63,165 nucleotides of DNA from Virgibacillus_R byunsanensis (GCF_042675965.1 NZ_JBHTKJ010000066.1:1-63165), one strand, 5' to 3'; shown: positions 34,637 to 43,952, numbered from the stretch's first letter. Notes: generated by a model from the sequence alone, not told the origin. Program-made: numbers and translations.

Positions 34637-34669
34637 AGACTGTCATAAAGGATCACCTTTTGACAGTCT
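34637..34669 (-). terminator. Terminator of parAB
   Basis: AGACTGTCA (34637-34645) pairs with TGACAGTCT (34661-34669), followed on the minus strand by TTTTCTT. Confidence 0.85.
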
Positions 34670-34679
34670 GATTACAAAA

Positions 34680-35516
34680 CTACTTTTCTAACACTTCTAT
34701 TATTCTTTCTAAATCATCGTTTGTATAAAACTCAATTTCAATCTTACCTTTTTTCTTCCCACGTTGAATAGACACCGCAGTGCCAAGTCTATCTCGCAAA
34801 ATAGATTCTCTCTCTTGTAAGAATATATCTTTTTTAGGCTTTTCCTTTTTCTTTTCGGGTTTAGCATTTAATTGAACAATTATTTGTTCAACTTGACGAA
34901 CATTCAGCTTTTCCTGTCTAATCTTATTAACAAAAGGAAGTACTTTCCCCTTCTCTTTTATACCCAATAAAGCTCGACCGTGACCCATGGAAAGTTCACC
35001 ATTATTAATGTAGGCAACCACTTGATCAGGCAAAGATAACAAACGTACTATATTAGCAATGTGTGATCTACTTTTCCCTAAACGTTTGGATAATTCATCC
35101 TGAGTAATATTTAATTCATGCATTAAATTTGCGTATGCATGAGCCTCTTCAATTGGTGTTAAGTCTTCTCTTTGAAGATTTTCTAATAGTGCTAGCTCCA
35201 TCATTTTTTCATCTGAGAGCTTTTTTACAACTACAGGGACCTTTTCTAAACCTGCTTCCTTTGCAGCTCGGAATCTTCTCTCCCCTACAACTATTTCATA
35301 CCCTTTAATGCTTTTGCGTGCAATTAATGGTTGAATAATACCATACTCAAGAATAGAATCTTTAAGTTCCTCAATTGCATCTGCACGGAAGGTTTTCCTT
35401 GGTTGATAAGGATTGGCTCTACACTCACTTATTAGAACTTCTTGAATTTCATCACTTTCTTGTTCCTCTACTTCTGGAAAAAAAGCATTAATTCCTTTAC
35501 CTAACCCTCTCGCCAT
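34680..35516 (-). CDS. parB: Chromosome-partitioning protein ParB (Spo0J)
   Basis: ParB (278 aa) binds parS, spreads using CTP and loads SMC condensin for origin segregation. The N-terminus ARGLGKGINAFFPE is the ParA-interacting tail. The CTP-binding motif GERRFRAAKEAG and ENLQREDLTPIEEA follow, then the helix-turn-helix LGKSRSHIANIVRLL and a C-terminal dimerisation domain. Its start overlaps parA by 20 bases. Three parS copies are in this window. In B. subtilis it also affects sporulation through ParA. Confidence 0.96.
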   Translation of the reverse strand: MARGLGKGINAFFPEVEEQESDEIQEVLISECRANPYQPRKTFRADAIEELKDSILEYGIIQPLIARKSIKGYEIVVGERRFRAAKEAGLEKVPVVVKKLSDEKMMELALLENLQREDLTPIEEAHAYANLMHELNITQDELSKRLGKSRSHIANIVRLLSLPDQVVAYINNGELSMGHGRALLGIKEKGKVLPFVNKIRQEKLNVRQVEQIIVQLNAKPEKKKEKPKKDIFLQERESILRDRLGTAVSIQRGKKKGKIEIEFYTNDDLERIIEVLEK

Positions 35517-36270
35517 TGGTCATCACTTCCTTCGCTAATTCAAGATATACTTCTGCACCTTTTGACTTTGGATCATATGTAATAATAGGTTCTCCATGAC
35601 TAGGTGCTTCACCTAAACGTACATTTCTTGGTATAACAGATTTATACACTTTATCCTGGAAATACTTTTTGACTTCTTCTATCACCTGAATGCCTAAGTT
35701 CGTACGAGCATCCAGCATTGTCAATAATACACCCTCTATCATTAAATCTTTATTCAGGTGTTTTTGTACTAAGCGAATTGTGTTTAATAATTGGCTTAAA
35801 CCTTCAAGTGCATAATACTCACATTGTACAGGAATTAGTACAGTGTCTGCCGACGTAAGAGCATTAATGGTTAACAATCCTAATGAAGGAGGACAATCTA
35901 TAATAATATAATCATATTTTTCTTTGAGACTCTCTAGTGATTTTTTAAGGCGAATTTCCCGTGAAATAGTTGGTACTAATTCTATTTCAGCACCTGATAA
36001 TTGGATAGTTGCTGGTATTATGTCTAAATTTTCTACTTCTGTAGGTACACAAACTTCCTCTGCCGGAAGGTCTTCTACCAATACATTATAGATGCAACTA
36101 CTCATATCAGCTTTATTAATTCCAACTCCGCTAGTTGCATTACCCTGTGGGTCGATGTCTACAACCAATACTTTGTTATTCAAATGGGCAAGGCTTGCGC
36201 TTAAATTTACCGAAGATGTTGTTTTTCCTACGCCACCCTTTTGATTTGCAATGGCTATTATTTTTCCCAT
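35497..36270 (-). CDS. parA: Chromosome-partitioning ATPase ParA (Soj)
   Basis: ParA (257 aa) is a deviant-Walker ATPase; the motif is IAIANQKGGVGKTTSSVNL with the signature lysine. Walker B is IIIDCPPSLGLL. As a monomer or dimer in Bacillus it inhibits or activates DnaA, linking segregation with initiation. It precedes parB with overlapping frames. A terminator separates it from noc. Confidence 0.96.
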   Translation of the reverse strand: MGKIIAIANQKGGVGKTTSSVNLSASLAHLNNKVLVVDIDPQGNATSGVGINKADMSSCIYNVLVEDLPAEEVCVPTEVENLDIIPATIQLSGAEIELVPTISREIRLKKSLESLKEKYDYIIIDCPPSLGLLTINALTSADTVLIPVQCEYYALEGLSQLLNTIRLVQKHLNKDLMIEGVLLTMLDARTNLGIQVIEEVKKYFQDKVYKSVIPRNVRLGEAPSHGEPIITYDPKSKGAEVYLELAKEVMTNGERVR

Positions 36271-36555
36271 GCTTTCACCTACCTCTCAGAGTGCTTTTGT
36301 TATCACCTTCTATAGTGACCTGATTCTATCATTTTGTGATTAAAAACTAAAAATAGCATGTGAAAACTCATATACCATTTATTTTATCACTTTTTTGACA
36401 AAAAGATCTATAAAAAGTGCCTATTGTTATAAAAAAGTAATGATCTGTGCAATATATGCTGAATTTTTGGGAAAAATATTGTTTTGAAAGTACATGACCA
36501 TAAAATACTAGATTGATTATAAAGAAGGAATCTACTTTAATAGGGTATTTGTGCT
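36271..36555. other. parA upstream region
   Basis: An AT-rich stretch with no gene. It probably holds the parA promoter on the minus strand, with a TTGTCA near 36396-36401, but no -10 can be assigned with confidence. Confidence 0.35.
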
Positions 36556-36591
36556 AAAATGCCCATCTTATATATGAAAGATGGGCATTTT
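36556..36591 (-). terminator. Terminator of noc
   Basis: AAAATGCCCATCTT pairs with AAGATGGGCATTTT (36578-36591), a 14-bp perfect stem 24 bp past the noc stop. It is symmetrical and may act in both directions. Confidence 0.88.
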
Positions 36592-36614
36592 ACTTCGTTA
36601 GTAATATTAAAGTA

Positions 36615-37472
36615 TTATTTCTTCTTCGGTATTTTAATTGTGAATTGGTAGTAATCGTCTAAATCTTCTTCAGCAGTTTCAACATCGATACCAGTATCTG
36701 AAACCATTGACAAGGATTGTCTAATCGTATTCATTGCTATCCTGATATCTTTGTTTACTCCTTTTAATTTAGGACGTTTTTTCTTTTTATCTTCCTTTGG
36801 ATCCTCTAACTTCGAAATAAGGTCCTCTGTTTGTTTCACATTTAAATCGTTTTCAATTATTTCATTTAATACTTTCAACTGCTTTTCAGCATCCTTAATT
36901 CGTATCATTGCTCTTGCATGTCTTTCCGTAATTGATTTATCAAGAATAGCATGCTGAACACTTTCTGGAAGCTTCAACAAACGGAGCTTATTTGCAATAG
37001 TTGATTGGTTCTTTCCTAAACGTTGTGCTAACGCTTCCTGTGTTAAGGAGTGAAGGGTCAGTAATTGTGCATATGCTGTTGCTTCTTCTATGACGGATAA
37101 TTCTTCTCTTTGAAGGTTTTCTATTAGCGCAACAGATGCAGTCTCCGTATCTGTCATCCCACGGACAATAGCTGATATTTTTTCCCAGCCTAATAATTGA
37201 GCAGCTCTCCATCTTCGTTCACCAGCGATTAGTTCATAGGAGTCATCTTCTAATTTCCGAACAACAATAGGTTGAATCATTCCATGTGTATGTATCGTTT
37301 GGGCTAGTTCTTTTATTTTGTCCTCATTAAATAAAGATCTTGGCTGGTATCGGTTAGGTTCTATTATTTCAACAGGAATTTGCATTACCTCGTCCGGATG
37401 ATAAGTTTCCTCATCTGACACAGAATCCCCTTTTTCACCTTTTCCAAATATACGGTTTAATGGACGTACCAT
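36615..37472 (-). CDS. noc: Nucleoid occlusion protein Noc
   Basis: Noc (285 aa) is a ParB paralogue that binds its own sites across the chromosome and the membrane to block division over the nucleoid. The N-terminus MVRPLNRIFGKGEKG is a potential amphipathic membrane-binding helix. CTP motif GERRWRAAQLLG, ENLQREELSVIEEA and helix-turn-helix LGKNQSTIANKLRLLKLP follow; DIRIAMNTIRQSLSMV near the C-terminus is typical for Noc and absent from ParB. The ATG at 37472 is favoured by AAGGTGG 8 nt upstream. Confidence 0.94.
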   Translation of the reverse strand: MVRPLNRIFGKGEKGDSVSDEETYHPDEVMQIPVEIIEPNRYQPRSLFNEDKIKELAQTIHTHGMIQPIVVRKLEDDSYELIAGERRWRAAQLLGWEKISAIVRGMTDTETASVALIENLQREELSVIEEATAYAQLLTLHSLTQEALAQRLGKNQSTIANKLRLLKLPESVQHAILDKSITERHARAMIRIKDAEKQLKVLNEIIENDLNVKQTEDLISKLEDPKEDKKKKRPKLKGVNKDIRIAMNTIRQSLSMVSDTGIDVETAEEDLDDYYQFTIKIPKKK

Positions 37473-37550
37473 CGTAAACACCACCTTAATTTCGCCTCAT
37501 AATACTGATAAAAGTTGTTACAAGAGTTGAAAAGATAAGAAATTTAAAAT

Positions 37551-37566
37551 TGTTTCACGTGAAACA
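37551..37566. promoter_or_regulatory. parS site 3, perfect
   Basis: TGTTTCACGTGAAACA is exact. It lies in the 331-bp gap between noc and rsmG, where no gene was seen. Confidence 0.95.
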
Positions 37567-37747
37567 ATCTATTAATCTATGTACAAAGTAACCCTTAAGG
37601 ATTATATAGGTACGTGTTGCATAAAACGTTTCTGATCTTATTTTACCATATATTCCATTATAAAAGTATCTATAAGTCATATATTTAGACGAACTCATAT
37701 TATAGCATTTAATACGAGTATACAAAAATGTAAGCATTAGAAAAAGC

Positions 37748-37773
37748 AGCTATTCCTATTTAATACAATAGCT
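37748..37773 (-). terminator. Terminator of the mnmE-mnmG-rsmG unit
   Basis: AGCTATT (37748-37754) pairs with AATAGCT (37767-37773) and is followed on the minus strand by GCTTTTTC. Confidence 0.7.
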
Positions 37774-37803
37774 AACATTTTCTAACACTCACCTATTAAA
37801 CAG

Positions 37804-38523
37804 CTATAAACTTATTGGACTCTTATTTGGAGTGCCAGCTTTTCTCGGATATTTCCTTGGTGTTTTTCTTCTTTTATCAATCTGTACTATAGTTCTTTCA
37901 CTATTTTCTTCAGGCAAAGAAAATGTATGAACTGTCCGAAGTTCTCCACCTAAGATTTCTATTGCAGGTTTAGCATCTTGTAATTCCTCATCTGTTTGTG
38001 ATCCCTTCATCGCAATAAAAACACCATTCTTTTTAACTAATGGTAAACATAGTTCAGATAGAACAGACATTCGTGCAACTGCTCTTGCTGTAACAACATC
38101 ATAAGATTCCCTAAAGTCATGATTATTTCCAAAATTCTCCGCTCTATCGTGATAAAATGCTACACCTTGCAGATCTAACTTTGATGCTAAATGATTAAGA
38201 AAACCAATACGCTTTTGTAGAGAGTCCACGATCGTTACACGTAGATCTGGATAACATATCTTTAATGGGATGCTGGGGAAACCTGCCCCAGCACCTACAT
38301 CACAAATAGTTAACTCCTCAGAAAAATCATAATAAAAAGCAGCAGATATACAATCATAAAAATGCTTTAAATACACATCTTCTTCAGATGTAATAGCTGT
38401 TAAATTGATTTTTTCATTCCACTCTACTAGCGTATTGAAATAAATTGCAAACTGATCAATTTGTTTTTCATTAAGTTCGATACCTTTATCCTTCAGTTCA
38501 CTTATAAACTGTTCTTGGTTCAT
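37804..38523 (-). CDS. rsmG: 16S rRNA (guanine527-N7)-methyltransferase RsmG
   Basis: RsmG (239 aa) methylates G527 of 16S rRNA with S-adenosylmethionine; loss gives low-level streptomycin resistance in many species. The SAM-binding loop is CDVGAGAGFPSIPLKI, with VTARAVARMSVLSELCLPLVKKNG further on. It is 21 bp after mnmG, in the conserved order mnmE-mnmG-rsmG. Confidence 0.95.
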   Translation of the reverse strand: MNQEQFISELKDKGIELNEKQIDQFAIYFNTLVEWNEKINLTAITSEEDVYLKHFYDCISAAFYYDFSEELTICDVGAGAGFPSIPLKICYPDLRVTIVDSLQKRIGFLNHLASKLDLQGVAFYHDRAENFGNNHDFRESYDVVTARAVARMSVLSELCLPLVKKNGVFIAMKGSQTDEELQDAKPAIEILGGELRTVHTFSLPEENSERTIVQIDKRRKTPRKYPRKAGTPNKSPISL

Positions 38524-38544
38524 AGATAGGTGTTCTCCTTGTTA

Positions 38545-40434
38545 TTAATTAGCGACTCTTGCGATCTTACCTTGCTCAATATATACAAGTAGAATAGAAA
38601 CATCTGCTGGATTAACACCAGATATTCGGGATGCTTGACCTACTGAAAGTGGTAGGACTTTCTTCAATTTTTCTCTAGCTTCATTAGCAATTCCACTTAT
38701 ATCATTATAATCAATATTTACTGGAATTTTCTTATCTTCCATTTTAAGCATTCTTTCTACTTGTTCGTTCGCCTTTTTAATATAACCCTCATACTTTATT
38801 TGTATTTCGACTTGTTCTCTTACATCTCTTGCTAATTCATTGTTTGGTTCTATTACTTTTTCAAGTAGGTCGTACGAAATTTCAGGACGTTTTAAAAGAT
38901 CATAAGCTTTAACAGCTTCTTTTAAAGGAGTTGCTTTTGCTTCATCCATCATTTCTTGTACATGGTCTTCTGGTTTAATAACAATTTTCGCTAAACGTTT
39001 TTTCTCTTCTTCTATGAAACGTTTTTTCTCAACAAATTTATTGTAACGTTCATCGGAAATTAACCCAAGCTTGTACCCTGTTTCTGTTAAACGCAGATCC
39101 GCATTATCATGGCGCAATAGTAAGCGGTACTCCGCACGTGAAGTTAATAATCGATAAGGTTCATTTGTTCCTTTTGTTACCAAATCATCAATTAGAACAC
39201 CAATATATGCTTGTGAACGATCTAAAATAAGTGGATCTTTTCCAAGCACTTTTGCAGCAGCATTAATTCCAGCCATAATTCCTTGTGCTCCCGCTTCTTC
39301 ATAACCAGACGTTCCATTAATTTGTCCTGCTGTAAATAATCCAGGGATATTTTTCAATTCTAATGTTGGCCATAATTGAGTCGGTACTACTGCATCATAT
39401 TCAATTGCATAACCCGCACGCATAATTTCAGCATTTTCTAAACCTGGTACTGTTTTAATCATTTCGTGCTGGATATATTCAGGAAGTGAAGTGGATAGAC
39501 CTTGCACATAAACTTCCTCTGTGTCACGTCCTTCAGGCTCCAAGAAAACTTGGTGACGTGGTTTATCGTTAAATCGGACAATCTTATCTTCAATTGATGG
39601 ACAGTAACGAGGGCCAGTACCTCGCTTCATTCCAGAATACATAGCAGATAGTGCTAAGTTATCGTCAATAATTTTGTGCGTAAATTCATTGGTATAGGTT
39701 AACCAACAAGGAATTTGATCTGTAATATATTCTGTTGTTTCATACGAAAATGCCTGTGGCTTATCATCACCTGGTTGAATTTCCGTTTTTGAATAATCAA
39801 TCGTATGACTATTTACGCGCGGTGGTGTACCTGTTTTAAATCTAGTTATTTCTACACCAAGATCTTCTAGGTGTTCGGAAAGTTTTACAGATACGCGCTG
39901 ATTATTTGGACCGCTCTCATATTCCAAATCTCCCATCAGCACTTTACCACGCATAAATGTACCAGTCGTTACGATGACAGATTCAGCATGGTATGCGGCC
40001 TTGGATTCTGTGATAACCCCTTTACATACGCCATCTTCCACGATTAATTCATTAACCATACCTTGTCTTAGCGTTAGGTTCTCTTCGTTTTCGATAATGT
40101 TTTTCATTTCTTTAATATACATAGGTTTATCTGCTTGAGCACGTAATGCTTGTACTGCAGGTCCTTTTCCTGTATTTAACATGCGCATTTGGATGTGTGT
40201 TTTGTCGATTACTTTCGCCATTACACCACCAAGTGCATCAATTTCACGAACAACGATACCTTTTGCAGGCCCTCCAAGTGACGGATTACACGGCATAAAG
40301 GCAATCATATCTAAATTCAACGTCAGCATCAATGTTTTGGCGCCCATTCTTGATGCAGCAATTCCAGCTTCAACACCAGCATGGCCAGCGCCAATAACAA
40401 TTACATCATAATGTCCTGCATCATATACCATCAT
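38545..40434 (-). CDS. mnmG: tRNA U34 carboxymethylaminomethyl-modification enzyme, FAD subunit
   Basis: MnmG (629 aa) works with MnmE to modify uridine 34 in several tRNAs. The FAD-binding motif DVIVIGAGHAGVEAG is at the N-terminus; CNPSLGGPAKGIVVREIDALGG and TGTFMRGKV are family signatures, and EAGAQGIMAGINAA closes the FAD domain. AAAGGATG lies 8 nt before the ATG. It lies 33 bp after mnmE and heads into rsmG. Confidence 0.97.
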   Translation of the reverse strand: MMVYDAGHYDVIVIGAGHAGVEAGIAASRMGAKTLMLTLNLDMIAFMPCNPSLGGPAKGIVVREIDALGGVMAKVIDKTHIQMRMLNTGKGPAVQALRAQADKPMYIKEMKNIIENEENLTLRQGMVNELIVEDGVCKGVITESKAAYHAESVIVTTGTFMRGKVLMGDLEYESGPNNQRVSVKLSEHLEDLGVEITRFKTGTPPRVNSHTIDYSKTEIQPGDDKPQAFSYETTEYITDQIPCWLTYTNEFTHKIIDDNLALSAMYSGMKRGTGPRYCPSIEDKIVRFNDKPRHQVFLEPEGRDTEEVYVQGLSTSLPEYIQHEMIKTVPGLENAEIMRAGYAIEYDAVVPTQLWPTLELKNIPGLFTAGQINGTSGYEEAGAQGIMAGINAAAKVLGKDPLILDRSQAYIGVLIDDLVTKGTNEPYRLLTSRAEYRLLLRHDNADLRLTETGYKLGLISDERYNKFVEKKRFIEEEKKRLAKIVIKPEDHVQEMMDEAKATPLKEAVKAYDLLKRPEISYDLLEKVIEPNNELARDVREQVEIQIKYEGYIKKANEQVERMLKMEDKKIPVNIDYNDISGIANEAREKLKKVLPLSVGQASRISGVNPADVSILLVYIEQGKIARVAN

Positions 40435-40467
40435 TTTTCATCCTTTCTATTTATATTATTCATTCAT

Positions 40468-41844
40468 TTATTTTCCTAAGCAAAATTGCGAGAACAATTG
40501 ATCGATCAAGCTATCACTAGCAGTATCTCCAATAATCTCACCTAAAAACTCCCACGTTCTTGTTACATCAATCTGGATAATATCCAGTGGCATTTTCATC
40601 TCTAAACTTCCCATAGCATCTTCTAATGCTTGTTTTGACTGTTTAAGCAGTTGGATGTGTCGCACATTGGAAACATAGGTTAGATCACCTGTATCAATTT
40701 CACCAGCAAAAAACGTAGTCGCTATAGCTGTTTCGAGTTCGTCCACTCCTTCTTCCTCAATTAAAGAAGTAGTTACAACAGGATTCCCCTCAGCTAATTG
40801 CTTTACTTTTTCTAAATCCAGTTTTTTTTCTAGATCTGTTTTATTAATGATGACAATATATTCAAGTCCCTGAACTGCTTCAAAAAGCTTAACATCTTCT
40901 TCTGTCATTTCATCATTATTGTTTAAAACAAATAAAATTAGATCCGATTCTTTTAACACTTTTCGAGAACGTTCGACACCAATTTTCTCCACAATATCCT
41001 CAGTTTCTCGAATTCCTGCTGTATCAACTAAACGAAGCGGTACTCCACGTACATTTACATATTCCTCAATAATATCACGTGTCGTCCCAGGTACTTCGGT
41101 TACAATTGCTTTATTTTCCTGTACGAGTGTATTCATTAAGGAAGATTTACCAACGTTTGGGCGGCCAATGATAGCCGTTGCTAACCCTTCACGTAATATT
41201 TTTCCCTGTTTAGCAACCTGTAATAAATTTTCAATCTCGGCATGGACTTCTTTTGTCTTTTCGCGCATCATTTCATGTGACATCTCTTCAACGTCATCAT
41301 ATTCAGGGTAGTCAATATTAACCTCAACATGTGCAACTGTTTCTAATAATTCTTGACGTAAACGCTGAATTAATGCAGATAACCTTCCATCCATTTGCTT
41401 TAGTGCAACAGACATGGCTTTGTCCGTCTTTGCACGTATCAAATCCATTACTGCTTCGGCTTGTGATAAATCAATTCGTCCATGCAAAAAGGCACGCTTG
41501 GTAAATTCACCTGGTTCAGCTAATCTGGCACCCTTTGCTAGCAAAATTTCTAATACCCGATTAACGGTTACCAAGCCACCGTGACAGTTTATTTCAACAA
41601 TATCTTCACGTGTAAACGTCTTTGGAGCACGCATCACCGAAACCATTACCTCTTCAGCAATTTCTTTCGTATCAGGATCCATAATTTTCCCATAATGCAT
41701 CGTATGGGATTCCACATTTAAAAGATCTTTCCCCTCGAAAAGTTCTGCTGCGATCGCTATTGCTTCTGGACCACTTAATCGAACAATCGAAATTGCTCCT
41801 TCACCAATTGGTGTGGATATCGCTGTTATTGTATCTGTTTCCAA
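40468..41844 (-). CDS. mnmE: tRNA-modification GTPase MnmE (TrmE/ThdF)
   Basis: MnmE (458 aa) is the GTPase partner of MnmG. The N-terminal folate-binding domain starts METDTITAISTPIGEGAISIVRLSG; the inserted G domain (about 215-380) has G1 GRPNVGKSSLMN, G2 GTTRD, G3 DTAGIRE and G4 NKTDL; the C-terminus ends FCLGK, the conserved C-x-G-K active motif. The TTG at 41844 is preferred: GGAGGTG is 6 nt upstream, within the longer frame, and the family starts here. Two perfect DnaA boxes lie about 110-155 bp upstream. Confidence 0.95.
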   Translation of the reverse strand: METDTITAISTPIGEGAISIVRLSGPEAIAIAAELFEGKDLLNVESHTMHYGKIMDPDTKEIAEEVMVSVMRAPKTFTREDIVEINCHGGLVTVNRVLEILLAKGARLAEPGEFTKRAFLHGRIDLSQAEAVMDLIRAKTDKAMSVALKQMDGRLSALIQRLRQELLETVAHVEVNIDYPEYDDVEEMSHEMMREKTKEVHAEIENLLQVAKQGKILREGLATAIIGRPNVGKSSLMNTLVQENKAIVTEVPGTTRDIIEEYVNVRGVPLRLVDTAGIRETEDIVEKIGVERSRKVLKESDLILFVLNNNDEMTEEDVKLFEAVQGLEYIVIINKTDLEKKLDLEKVKQLAEGNPVVTTSLIEEEGVDELETAIATTFFAGEIDTGDLTYVSNVRHIQLLKQSKQALEDAMGSLEMKMPLDIIQIDVTRTWEFLGEIIGDTASDSLIDQLFSQFCLGK

Positions 41845-41953
41845 TTTACTCACCTCCATCATCTTTTTTTATTATTATATTTAAACGAAAACTTACTTTT
41901 ATTTTTATCGTCACTAACTTAATAGAATATCACAATTCTATTCAAAAAGAAAG

Positions 41954-42075
41954 TTATCCACAGAAATAAAAATTCTATTAAAAAAATTCTATTATCCACA
42001 TGTGAATAAAAGAATTTTACTATAACATATGTTATTAACAATTATAAACTTGGTTCTTCATAATAGTTGTCCACA
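41954..42075 (+). promoter_or_regulatory. DnaA boxes upstream of mnmE
   Basis: Perfect boxes TTATCCACA occur at 41954-41962 and 41992-42000, with TTGTCCACA at 42067-42075, all in one orientation, about 2.8 kb from oriC. DnaA binding in the jag-mnmE interval is known in B. subtilis from my recollection, so this may be a conserved secondary DnaA site. Confidence 0.6.
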
Positions 42076-42177
42076 GGCACTGGAGCTACATGAGATTTCT
42101 CAAGGCTAGGTGTATCCTTTTGACCTACTTGGTAAATGGCAGATCCTACAATATCTGCTACATCTTTAGAAATTATC
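42042..42177 (-). pseudogene. Orphan C-terminal gene fragment
   Basis: The minus strand reads, without interruption, about 44 residues ending DTPSLEKSHVAPVPVDNYY and EEPSL before a stop. The composition looks coding rather than random, but the frame has no start or ribosome site; an in-frame stop lies just upstream and repeat sequence follows. It may be the tail of a gene cut by the neighbouring repeat or MITE insertions. I do not recognise the family. Confidence 0.4.
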
Positions 42178-42224
42178 CTTATTCACGTAATCAACAATGC
42201 CATCCTCGGAATGATGCCCTCGGC

Positions 42225-42330
42225 TTGAGTCTCCGGAGGGTCTAGGCACTGGCCGATGAAAACGCCACATCCTTGAATAAGAAAAACGCTTTTTCTGCGT
42301 GCAATGCTTTTTCAGGGAAGCTTTCCTTAT
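42225..42330. repeat. Family-3 repeat fragments
   Basis: GGTCTAGGCACTGGCCGATGAAAACGCCAC resembles the reverse complement of 1389-1430, and AAAACGCTTTTTCTGCGTGCAATGC TTTTTCAGG resembles 18490-18525. It fuses into the partial MITE next to it. No gene is supported across this 726-bp gap. Confidence 0.5.
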
Positions 42331-42527
42331 CCTGCGGGAAAGCGAAGACGCTAAAGACCCCACAGGGAGCGGTCTTTGCGAGCGAGGAGGCTCAGCGCGA
42401 GCCCGCGGAAAGTGATAGTATTTTTCCGCAGCGGTAACAGAGCACTGATCGTGTTTTCAAGTTACGTCGCGATTTATATCAACTATGAAGATAAAAACAA
42501 CAAGCGTGCGAAAACAGCCTAATAGTA
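42331..42527 (-). mobile_element. Truncated MITE-like element M6 downstream of jag
   Basis: The right end (42459-42519) is AGTTACGTCGCG...GCGTGCGAAAACAGCC, the outer and inner terminal sequences in reverse orientation. The opposite end was not found, so the left boundary is approximate. TAATAGTA (42520-42527) would be the right target copy; no convincing partner was found. Confidence 0.6.
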
Positions 42528-42555
42528 AAAGCCCCCTAGTCTCCTAGAGGGCTTT
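42528..42555 (-). terminator. Terminator of the rnpA-yidC-jag unit
   Basis: AAAGCCCCCTAG pairs with CTAGAGGGCTTT (42544-42555), with a TTTTAC tract on the minus strand, 15 bp past the jag stop. Confidence 0.85.
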
Positions 42556-42570
42556 CATCAATATTCAAGT

Positions 42571-43185
42571 TTATGGTTTTATCACAATATGCCTATGTGG
42601 TTCCACACCATCAGAATATGTGGAGATCTCTTTATTACCCTGCAGAGCACTATGAATAATTTTCCGTTCATATGCTGGCATTGGTTCCAGAGCAACTTTT
42701 TTATTTAAACGAACTGCTTTATCAGCCATTTTTAATGCTAAAGATTCCAGGGTTTCTTTTCTGCGTCCCCGATATCCTTCTGCATCAACAGTTACTGTAT
42801 AAAACTGATTCCCATCTTTATTCAGCGTTAAATGAACTAAATATTGAAATGCATTTAACGTTTGTCCTCTTTTACCAATTAAGAGCGCAATTTTTTCACC
42901 TGATAATTCAAAAGTAACATGATTATCTTCTATAGTTGTAGCTATTTCTACATCCACGTTCATATTCTTTGTTACTTCTTGGATATATTTTTCAGCTTGC
43001 TGGATTTGGTTTTTGGCTATTTTTACTGTAACAATAGCACGCTTTGTACCAAACAATCCTAACAGCCCTTTTTTCCCTTCATCAATTACATCAATCTCTA
43101 CTTGGTCCCTAGTTGTGTTTAACTGCTCTAATGCTGATTGGACCGCCTCTTCAACAGTTTGTCCACTAGCAGTTATTTCTCTCAC
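42571..43185 (-). CDS. jag: RNA-binding protein Jag / KhpB (SpoIIIJ-associated)
   Basis: Jag (204 aa) has an N-terminal Jag domain (MREITASGQTVEEAVQSAL), a KH domain with KIALLIGKRGQTLNAF, and a C-terminal R3H domain (PMPAYERKIIHSALQGN). It binds RNA and, in related bacteria, affects cell elongation and division; it partners KhpA. The start is GTG at 43185, overlapping the yidC stop by four bases (GTGA), with GGAGGAGAG upstream. This coupling to yidC is conserved. Confidence 0.94.
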   Translation of the reverse strand: MREITASGQTVEEAVQSALEQLNTTRDQVEIDVIDEGKKGLLGLFGTKRAIVTVKIAKNQIQQAEKYIQEVTKNMNVDVEIATTIEDNHVTFELSGEKIALLIGKRGQTLNAFQYLVHLTLNKDGNQFYTVTVDAEGYRGRRKETLESLALKMADKAVRLNKKVALEPMPAYERKIIHSALQGNKEISTYSDGVEPHRHIVIKP

Positions 43186-43952
43186 TTTTTCTCTCCTCCA
43201 GTATTGGCGTTTTTCATCATTGGTTTTCGAATGAATAAAGTTTGAGCAACCATAAAGATGTTACCTACTACCCAGTAAAGTGCTAATGCAGATGGGAAGA
43301 ATACGGCAAATACACCAATCATAATTGGCATTACATACAGCATAACCATCATTTGTGGATTCTGTGCTGCCGGACTACCTGCCATCATTAATTTTTGCTG
43401 TAGGAATGTAGCACCACCAGCTACCAACGGTAAAATAAAGTAAGGATCTGCAACACCTAATTCAAACCATAAGAAACTATGTGTTTTAATTTCACTTGTT
43501 CGCATAATCGCGTGATACATTGCAATTAAAATTGGCATTTGTACAAAAATTGGTAAACACCCGGCTAATGGATTTACACCATGCTTTTGAAACAGTGCCA
43601 TTGTTTCTTCTTGCAATTTCTTTTGTGTATTGGCATCTTTTGAACTATGCTTTTTCTGAATTTCTTTAAGTTCTGGTTGAATATCCTGCATTGCTTTTGA
43701 GCTTTTTAATTGTTTTACGTTTAATGGTAAAAGTACTAAGCGAATAATGATCGTTACAATGACTATAGATAAACCATAATTTTCGTTAAACAATTCAGCA
43801 AAGTAAGTAATTAACCATGACATTGGCATTACAAAATACTCATTCCAAATCCCAGTACTTTCTTCAGTTATTGGCTCATTTATTTCAGTACAACCTGAAA
43901 GTATTGCTAGTAATCCCATTAGCATTACAAGCAATAAAACTTTTTTACGCAA
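43182..43952 (-). CDS. yidC: Membrane protein insertase YidC/SpoIIIJ
   Basis: This insertase (256 aa) inserts and folds membrane proteins with or without SecYEG. The signal ends ILSGC, a lipobox (Cys20 in the chosen frame). Five helices follow, with the conserved pore arginine in VTIIIRLVLLPLNVKQLKSSKAM and the segment GCLPIFVQMPILIAMY. The start is TTG at 43952, 7 nt after TAGGAGG; the longer frame contains the ribosome site inside it. In B. subtilis SpoIIIJ is needed for sigma-G activity in spores. Confidence 0.94.
   Translation of the reverse strand: MRKKVLLLVMLMGLLAILSGCTEINEPITEESTGIWNEYFVMPMSWLITYFAELFNENYGLSIVIVTIIIRLVLLPLNVKQLKSSKAMQDIQPELKEIQKKHSSKDANTQKKLQEETMALFQKHGVNPLAGCLPIFVQMPILIAMYHAIMRTSEIKTHSFLWFELGVADPYFILPLVAGGATFLQQKLMMAGSPAAQNPQMMVMLYVMPIMIGVFAVFFPSALALYWVVGNIFMVAQTLFIRKPMMKNANTGGEKK

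Noticed and set aside
34056..34671. Several frames of 66-92 codons on both strands
   Set aside because: All fall in element M5 with no ribosome site and no agreement between element copies.
40919..41311. 130-codon plus-strand frame opposite mnmE
   Set aside because: It is antisense to the MnmE G domain with no ribosome site.
42166..42363. 65-codon minus-strand frame
   Set aside because: It spans repeat fragments; the more protein-like sequence nearby is in a different frame (42042-42177).
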